NCBI GenBank assembly: GCA_002306945.1
Contig: DBTH01000084.1
Coordinates: 28,546-37,389 of the forward strand
From: Methylacidiphilaceae bacterium UBA1321
Lineage (GTDB): Bacteria > Verrucomicrobiota > Verrucomicrobiia > Methylacidiphilales > UBA1321
Length of the DNA: 8,844 bases
Reading direction: 5' to 3'
Part shown: positions 1-4,577 of the stretch, piece by piece
How the letters are laid out: the number at the start of each line of letters is the position of its first letter
How positions within the stretch are numbered: the first letter of the stretch is position 1
Position numbers and translations under genes: made by a program
The notes under the pieces: generated by a model
The model's input: the letters and a program-made list of their open reading frames with translations, nothing else
The model's database searches: none
What the model was told of the DNA's origin: nothing

Positions 1-51
1 AAAAGGGCGGATGGCGGCGCTCGCTGCGAGCGCCTTGCCATCCGCCCTTTT
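1..51 (-). terminator. Strong, probably bidirectional intrinsic terminator downstream of mnmG
   Basis: The outer arms at 1-15 and 37-51 are exact inverted repeats. The inner arms at 16-23 (GGCGCTCG) and 27-34 (CGAGCGCC) continue the stem around a CTG loop, with only two unpaired T at 35-36. The result is a nearly perfect 23-bp stem ending in TTTT on either strand. It lies about 60 bases past the mnmG stop, so it probably ends mnmG transcripts. Because it also ends in TTTT on the plus strand, it could serve a convergent gene lying left of the window. A dispersed palindromic repeat is an alternative reading. Confidence 0.65.
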
Positions 52-60
52 AGCGAGGTT

Positions 61-105
61 CCAAGGGGATCATCCCCTTGGTGGGGGTTTGGGGGCGAAG
101 CCCCC
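61..105. repeat. Two tandem stem-loops between mnmG and its terminator
   Basis: CCAAGGGGA (61-69) pairs perfectly with TCCCCTTGG (73-81) around a TCA loop. GGGGGC (91-96) pairs with GCCCCC (100-105) around GAA. With the terminator at 1-51 they make three consecutive hairpins immediately after the mnmG stop. The GGGGGTTTGGGGGC...GCCCCC pattern is of a kind I recall as dispersed in intergenic regions of several bacteria. The stems could protect the mnmG mRNA 3' end from exonucleases. Neither stem is followed by a T-run, so they are probably not terminators themselves. Confidence 0.5.
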
Positions 106-111
106 TCTCCA

Positions 112-1974
112 TTAGTGAGAGTGTTTCTTCGTATAGATACGAAGCATGGCGATATCGCTGGGGCTGATCCCGGAGATACGGGCGGCCTGGCCGAAAGTTT
201 GGGGCATGACCTTCTTCAACTTCAACCGCGCCTCGGTCTTGAGACCTTGCACCTGATCGTAGTCGAGCCAGGCGGGGATCGGCTGATTCTCCGACACGCG
301 ACTCTTCTCGATATGCGCCTTCTCGCGTTCGATGTAACCGGAATACTTGATTTCGGTCTCGACCTGCAGGGCGGCATCGGGAGGAGCGGACTGGAACGGG
401 GTGGGAAGATCCTTCCAGGAGATCTCGGGTCGCTTGAGATATTGCGCCCAAGTCTGGCTCGAATCCGGGGCATGAACCGACCGGAGTTCGGCCATCAACT
501 GCTCCATGGCTCCTTTTTTAGCGCGAACCCGGCGGAGGCGTTCATCGTTGGCGAGACCGACCTCGCGACCGAGTTCGGTTAACCGGAGATCGGCGTTGTC
601 CTGCCGGAGCAGCAGGCGATACTCAGCCCGCGACGTGAACATCCGGTAAGGCTCCTGCGTTCCCTTCGTCACCAAATCATCGATCAACACGCCGATGTAC
701 GCTTCGTGCCGACCGAGAACGACCGGCGGCTGACCCTGAACCTTGCGCGTGGCATTGATCCCGGCAATGAGACCCTGACCGGCGGCCTCCTCGTAACCGG
801 AAGTGCCATTGATCTGACCGGCGAAAAACAGACCGCCGACCCGCTTCGTTTCCAGGGACGGTTGAAGCTGGGTAGGGGGAGCGAAATCGTATTCGACCGC
901 ATAGGCGGGGCGCATGATCTCGGCGTTTTGGAGGCCGGGGATCGAATGAATGATCGCGACCTGAACCTCGTAGGGCAGACTGCTCGAACAACCGTTCACG
1001 TAATATTCGTCCGTGTGACGGCCTTCGGGTTCGAGGAAGAGTTGATGGCGCTCCTTGTCGGCGAAACGAACGACCTTGTCCTCGATCGACGGACAATAGC
1101 GTGGCCCGATGCCGTGAATGATCCCGCGATAAAGTGGAGATTTATCCAAATTTGCCCTAATAATTTCGTGGGTCTGGGCCGAAGTATACGTAATCCAACA
1201 CGGCAACTGTTCCACGTGGAACATGCCGTCTTGCCATTTATTCAGCGTAAAAAAGTCGTCTTTATGAGGAGTGAGCGTATCAACGAGGTAGCTAAAGGTC
1301 GGCGCCGGTTCGTCGCCCGTCTGGATCGTACATTGAGTGAAATCGATGCTCTTTTTGAGCAGGCGCGGCGGGGTCCCCGTTTTGAGCCGTTGCAGCTCAA
1401 AGCCGAGATTCTTCAGCGAAGCGGACAACCCGCTAGCTTGGTCGCCCATGCGACCCCCCGGCGAGCTGTTCAAGCCCACGTGTAGCAGACCTTGCAGGAA
1501 CGTCCCGGTCGTCACGACGACGGTGCGCGCCTGATAGGTCACGCCGAAGTGGGTCTTCACACCGGTGACGTGGTCGCCTTCGACCAAAATCTCGTCGATG
1601 CTCGCCTGTTTCAATTCCAGGTGCGGCTGGCGTTCCAACGTCGCCTTCATGCGGAATTGATACGCCTTCTTGTCGCATTGAGCGCGTGGAGCGCGTGTGC
1701 TCGGCCCTTTGCTCGCGTTGAGCATGCGGAATTGAATCCCGGTGGCGTCGGTGTTGATCCCCATCTCGCCGCCGAGGGCATCGATCTCGCGAACGAGGTG
1801 TCCCTTCGCCAATCCCCCAATCGCCGGGTTGCACGACATCTGTCCGACCGTGTCGGCGTTCATCGTCAGCAACAACGTCTCCGCCCCTATGCGTGCTGCC
1901 GCCAACGCCGCCTCGATCCCGGCATGACCGGCACCGATGACGAGAACGTCATACATTTTGGGGTAGATATACAT
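112..1974 (-). CDS. mnmG: MnmG (GidA), tRNA U34 5-carboxymethylaminomethyl modification FAD enzyme
   Basis: MnmG acts in the cytoplasm with the GTPase MnmE to install (carboxymethyl)aminomethyl groups at C5 of wobble uridine 34 in several tRNAs, using FAD and a methylene-tetrahydrofolate carbon. The 620-residue length is usual for the family. Visible are the N-terminal dinucleotide-binding motif GAGHAG (about 14-19), the QMSCNPAIGG segment with Cys48, GPRYCPSIEDK with Cys294 (the two family catalytic cysteines), and GLFFAGQINGTSGYEEAAGQG. The C-terminal helical domain ends in a family-typical SGYIEREKAHIEK segment and a PQTFGQAARISGISP segment. The ATG at 1974 gives MYIYPKMYDV; an in-frame ATG at 1956 is possible. 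I prefer 1974 because a GGA lies just upstream and the IYPK lead-in resembles verrucomicrobial homologues as I remember them. The segment FHVEQ before LPCW is encoded by a parS-like palindrome. No rsmG or parAB neighbour is visible, and the hairpins at 1-105 close the unit. Confidence 0.98.
   Translation of the reverse strand: MYIYPKMYDVLVIGAGHAGIEAALAAARIGAETLLLTMNADTVGQMSCNPAIGGLAKGHLVREIDALGGEMGINTDATGIQFRMLNASKGPSTRAPRAQCDKKAYQFRMKATLERQPHLELKQASIDEILVEGDHVTGVKTHFGVTYQARTVVVTTGTFLQGLLHVGLNSSPGGRMGDQASGLSASLKNLGFELQRLKTGTPPRLLKKSIDFTQCTIQTGDEPAPTFSYLVDTLTPHKDDFFTLNKWQDGMFHVEQLPCWITYTSAQTHEIIRANLDKSPLYRGIIHGIGPRYCPSIEDKVVRFADKERHQLFLEPEGRHTDEYYVNGCSSSLPYEVQVAIIHSIPGLQNAEIMRPAYAVEYDFAPPTQLQPSLETKRVGGLFFAGQINGTSGYEEAAGQGLIAGINATRKVQGQPPVVLGRHEAYIGVLIDDLVTKGTQEPYRMFTSRAEYRLLLRQDNADLRLTELGREVGLANDERLRRVRAKKGAMEQLMAELRSVHAPDSSQTWAQYLKRPEISWKDLPTPFQSAPPDAALQVETEIKYSGYIEREKAHIEKSRVSENQPIPAWLDYDQVQGLKTEARLKLKKVMPQTFGQAARISGISPSDIAMLRIYTKKHSH
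1208..1223. other. parS: Putative parS site (ParB-binding palindrome) inside mnmG
   Basis: TGTTCCACGTGGAACA is a perfect 16-bp palindrome around CACGTG. It matches the bacterial chromosomal parS consensus, TGTTtCACGTGaAACA, allowing the common C/G variant at the symmetric positions. Read on the mnmG strand it contributes codons for F-H-V-E within MFHVEQ. ParB loads at parS and spreads as a CTP-dependent clamp, and these sites lie near the replication origin. parS copies inside genes around gidA/gidB and parAB are known. I found no second copy in the window. parA and parB are outside it, so binding is inferred from sequence alone. Confidence 0.75.
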
Positions 1975-2040
1975 ATTTCCAATAAGGCAAGTCGTTAGCC
2001 TGCCAGGCCAATGCTATCTTAAAGTCTCGACAGCGAATGT

Positions 2041-2073
2041 CCCCTCTATGAAGAGGGGTGCCGCGTCAGCGGC
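2041..2073. repeat. REP-like double hairpin in the mnmG-hisI gap
   Basis: CCCCTCT (2041-2047) pairs with AGAGGGG (2052-2058) around ATGA, followed at once by GCCGC (2060-2064) and GCGGC (2069-2073) around GTCA. A GGGGTGTGTC tail follows. Two adjacent GC-rich palindromes with a conserved-looking tail resemble repetitive extragenic palindromes mobilised by RAYT (TnpA-REP) transposases. No such transposase is in the window. The element lies upstream of mnmG and downstream of hisI, so it could end hisI transcripts or simply occupy the gap. Neither stem carries a U-run, which argues against a simple terminator. Confidence 0.5.
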
Positions 2074-2193
2074 GGGGTGTGTCAATCTACTCATAAGGTC
2101 TCGCAATGCCCACGCCTGACATGGACTACGAATCCTGCCTTGGTATGCTTTTAATGCTTAATTTTTAAATGCAACTAGTTATATATAAATAAG
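2074..2193. other. Non-coding remainder of the mnmG-hisI gap with an AT-rich patch
   Basis: No credible reading frame is present. Roughly 2148-2208 is strongly AT-rich (TTTTAATGCTTAATTTTT, then TTATATATAAATAAG), in contrast to the GC-rich genes on both sides. It lies just past the hisI stop and includes an AACTAGTT palindrome. I looked for DnaA boxes (TTATNCACA); the nearest candidate, TTATACAAA, is too degenerate to count. No strong hairpin-plus-U-run terminator for hisI is visible. Confidence 0.4.
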
Positions 2194-2628
2194 TTATACA
2201 AAATTTAACTTGCCGTCTGTGATCTTGCGATAGTAACAACTCGGGCGCGTATGACCCTGGACGTCCTTCGTGTGGCAACAACCGCCCTTGCGCGGGCGAA
2301 CGAGATAGAGCAGGCTGTTCTGCTCGCAATTCACGCGCACCTCGACCAGGTCGAGAATATCGCCGGAGGTCGCGCCCTTGACCCAAAGTTCATTGCGCGA
2401 CGTGCTCCAGAAACTGGCGATCTTCGTTTCGAGGGTTTTCTGCAACGCGACTGCGTTGGCGTAAGCCAGAACGAGAACTTCGTGCGTGTCGGCATGCTGG
2501 ACGATGACCGGGAGAACGGGGATTTGAGTGGCGGCGATCTTCTGGAGTTTCAGAAAATCGAGGGACAAGGCGGAGCCTTCTTCGAGTTCGTGATGATTCA
2601 TGATCGTAGTTATGTCACTGCGCGTCAT
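2194..2628 (-). CDS. hisI: HisI, phosphoribosyl-AMP cyclohydrolase with altered metal ligands
   Basis: HisI opens the adenine ring of N1-(5-phosphoribosyl)-AMP to give ProFAR, the third step of histidine synthesis, in the cytosol. The single-domain 144-residue length fits monofunctional HisI; no HisE pyrophosphatase domain is fused. Diagnostic stretches are VLVLAYANAVAL (about 51-62), FWSTSRNELWVKGATSGD (73-90), and three zinc-type cysteine positions: Cys101, Cys117/118 in GGCCHT, and Cys131 in SCYYRK. The usual DCDxD metal site reads NCEQN (100-104), so the three aspartates become Asn, Glu and Asn. The last two cysteines are separated by about six extra residues. The ATG at 2628 is the longest start. 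An ATG at 2601 (MNHHELEEG) is a real alternative, because a TATAGT box sits only 17 bases upstream of 2628. Neither start has a clear Shine-Dalgarno sequence. No other his gene is adjacent. Confidence 0.92.
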   Translation of the reverse strand: MTRSDITTIMNHHELEEGSALSLDFLKLQKIAATQIPVLPVIVQHADTHEVLVLAYANAVALQKTLETKIASFWSTSRNELWVKGATSGDILDLVEVRVNCEQNSLLYLVRPRKGGCCHTKDVQGHTRPSCYYRKITDGKLNFV

Positions 2629-2644
2629 CGCGCAGAGGCCGGGT

Positions 2645-2650
2645 ACTATA
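2645..2650 (-). promoter_or_regulatory. Possible -10 element of hisI
   Basis: On the minus strand this reads TATAGT, one mismatch from TATAAT. No good -35 is visible at the usual distance. If used, transcription would begin around 2638. That leaves a leader of about 10 bases before the ATG at 2628, or about 37 before the ATG at 2601, and so mildly favours the shorter HisI. The call rests on one hexamer only. Confidence 0.25.
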
Positions 2651-2922
2651 GCCTAATCCGCCCGCGCTGACTAGTGGAGATGAGAATGGCGAGAGTGGAG
2701 AAAAGGGATACGCCTCTTTTGACCCCTTGCTGAGGAATTGAAGCACTGACTGGTTCGGAGAGTCGTCTTTATTTGAGAAGGGAATCAACGGCATTTCGGG
2801 AACAGTTCAATAATTCATCGCAGAAATACCTGTCATTTTTTTCTGAGGCTAATGCTGTCTGTGTGGCGACTGTCCAATTTTTGAATCGACCTGCCATTCC
2901 CAAGGGGTAATTTGGACGCCTC
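2651..2922. other. Divergent intergenic region between hisI and the RM cassette
   Basis: About 270 bases without a credible gene separate the divergent hisI and mod. The region must hold the mod-res promoter, but I cannot pick out a convincing -35/-10 pair. It contains a T7 run at 2836-2842 and an AGTGGAGA direct repeat about 20 bases apart near 2673-2702. No operator-like palindrome or controller-protein gene is seen. It also marks the left boundary of the RM cassette; no flanking direct repeats or integrase are recognisable. Confidence 0.35.
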
Positions 2923-4572
2923 ATGTCAAGGAGTTACGAAGACCTTTCCAAAGAAGAACTCATCAAGCTATTGCAGACACGGGAGCGGCGTGATGCCACC
3001 CGGTTTGGTCTGGTGTGGGAAGCGAATGAAATCGAACGGGACAAGGCTCTTAATTCCGATTTCGTGGCCTTGGACTTGGATGCCAGCCTGTCTTGCGGCA
3101 AGGAGTCTTGGCGCAACCTCATCATTGAAGGCGATAATTTTGACGCCCTCCGCTATCTCCGCATGTGCTTTGCCGGGCGCGTGAAGTGCATTTACATCGA
3201 TCCTCCCTACAACACGGGCAACAAAGATTTCGTCTACAATGACCATTTCGTAGACAAGGAAGACCTCTGGCGTCACTCCAAATGGTGCGAGTTCATGTAC
3301 CAACGCCTTTCAATCGCCAAGGATTTGTTGCGAGAAGATGGTTCCATCTTTGTCTCGATTGATGACAACGAACTTTTCTCCTTAGGTCTACTGATGAATA
3401 AGGTCTTTGGAGAAGGGAATTTCGTGGCAAATATTCTCTGGCAAAAGCGTTACTCGACTCCGAATGATCACAAGACGATAGCTCCATTACATGATTATAT
3501 CCTTGTTTATCAGGCACATGGAGCATGGCAGCGTAACGCCCTTCCTAGGGGAGAGGAAAAAGATAAGCAATATCGCCTAAGGGATGAAAAAGGAATTTTT
3601 CGCGCCGACAACTATACATGCAATAAAAGCGCAGAAGAAAGGCCTACACTTTATTATCCAATAACGCAGCCGAACACGGGCGAAGAGATTTGGCCGAAAA
3701 AAACGGCTGTTTGGAGGTATTCTCCCGAAAGACATCAACAAAATGTCGAGCAAGACATGGTTTACTGGGGGAAAGATGGTCTTGGAAAAGTTCCTGCATT
3801 CAAAAGGTATAAACACCTTCTCCGCAATGCTGATGGTGTCGTCCCTTCAACGTGGTGGCCTCACCAGGAAGTGGGGCATAATGATGAGGCCAAAAAAGAG
3901 TTGATGTCGATTTTATGGGAGCAGGATCGTTCCTTCTCCACTCCAAAGCCAACTCGCCTTATTGATCGTATATTGCAAATAGGCTCCAACGATGGGGATA
4001 TTATTTTGGACTTTTTCGCCGGAAGCGGAACTACGGCACATTCCGTATTGAAGATGAATCAGGCAGACGAGGGAAATCGTCGTTTCATTCTCGTATCGAG
4101 CACCGAAGCAACTGACGATGCTCCCGATAAGAACATCTGCCGCGATGTGTGCGCCGAGCGCGTTCGACGTGTCAGCATTGGCTACAAAAATGCCAAGGGG
4201 GAAGAGGTGGAAGGTCTTGGCGGGGATTTTGCGTATCTTCGCTGCCGAAAAATCCCCGCTTCAAAGTTACTTGAGATTGAACACTCGCAGGTGTGGACGG
4301 CCTTGCAGTTGCTGCATCGCTCTACATTGACAGAGTACAAAAACTCTTCATTTCTTGTTGCCGACGATAAGGACGAGGATGACGCGCTGATCTACGTCCC
4401 CCGGTTCAATCCGAAGTTGGTTCCGAAATTACGGGAAGCGGTGAAAGGGTATGCCTCAGTAGTGATCTACTCATGGCAGCCGGGGTTGCTGCGCCAGCAT
4501 ATTCGCGCTCATCATGTGCAGCACGAGGCGATTCCTGAGAGCCTTGCCCGTCGTTTTGGCATGAAGGCATAA
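2923..4572 (+). CDS. mod: Type III restriction-modification DNA adenine methyltransferase (Mod)
   Basis: Mod transfers a methyl group from S-adenosylmethionine to N6 of adenine in the recognition site, and supplies the sequence specificity of the Mod-Res complex. The 549 residues show the beta-class order. The catalytic DPPYNTGNKDF motif comes first (DPPY at 93-96), followed by YNDHF, LLREDGSIFVSIDDNE (about 135-150), and a central variable region (about 170-320) that should be the target recognition domain. The AdoMet-binding motif DFFAGSGTTAHS (363-374) and a C-terminal region ending IPESLARRFGMKA come last. It is somewhat shorter than EcoP15I Mod. The ATG at 2923 has a GGA six bases upstream and fits the family N-terminus (EELIKLLQ). 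The stop is 5 bases before res, implying one operon. DNA for the central region is AT-rich (about 41% GC at 3541-3660 against about 57% at 3061-3180). No phase-variation repeat is present; the longest run there is A7 at 3697-3703. Confidence 0.95.
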   Translation: MSRSYEDLSKEELIKLLQTRERRDATRFGLVWEANEIERDKALNSDFVALDLDASLSCGKESWRNLIIEGDNFDALRYLRMCFAGRVKCIYIDPPYNTGNKDFVYNDHFVDKEDLWRHSKWCEFMYQRLSIAKDLLREDGSIFVSIDDNELFSLGLLMNKVFGEGNFVANILWQKRYSTPNDHKTIAPLHDYILVYQAHGAWQRNALPRGEEKDKQYRLRDEKGIFRADNYTCNKSAEERPTLYYPITQPNTGEEIWPKKTAVWRYSPERHQQNVEQDMVYWGKDGLGKVPAFKRYKHLLRNADGVVPSTWWPHQEVGHNDEAKKELMSILWEQDRSFSTPKPTRLIDRILQIGSNDGDIILDFFAGSGTTAHSVLKMNQADEGNRRFILVSSTEATDDAPDKNICRDVCAERVRRVSIGYKNAKGEEVEGLGGDFAYLRCRKIPASKLLEIEHSQVWTALQLLHRSTLTEYKNSSFLVADDKDEDDALIYVPRFNPKLVPKLREAVKGYASVVIYSWQPGLLRQHIRAHHVQHEAIPESLARRFGMKA

Positions 4573-4577
4573 CCGTT

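Noticed and set aside
1471..1486. Second CACGTG (CCCACGTGTAG) in mnmG as another parS
   Set aside because: Only the six-base core is palindromic; the flanks do not match GTT...AAC.
115..1998. Long plus-strand open frames (115-582, 706-1485, 1492-1998) opposite mnmG
   Set aside because: They are antisense shadows of a clear MnmG gene; their translations show no recognisable motif and mirror mnmG codon structure.
1998..2008. GCCT-GCC-AGGC hairpin in the mnmG leader as a riboswitch or attenuator
   Set aside because: A 4-bp stem is too small to support a regulatory call, and no ligand-binding structure is recognisable.
2194..2206. TTATACAAA as a DnaA box marking oriC
   Set aside because: Two mismatches to TTATCCACA, no neighbouring boxes, and it overlaps the 3' end of hisI.
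2251..2670. Plus-strand 139-residue frame over hisI
   Set aside because: Antisense to the well-supported HisI frame; no domain or ribosome-binding evidence.
3697..3703. A7 run in mod as a possible phase-variation tract
   Set aside because: Seven A is short compared with known phase-variable mod tracts or tandem repeats, and the frame is intact; ordinary AT-rich composition explains it.
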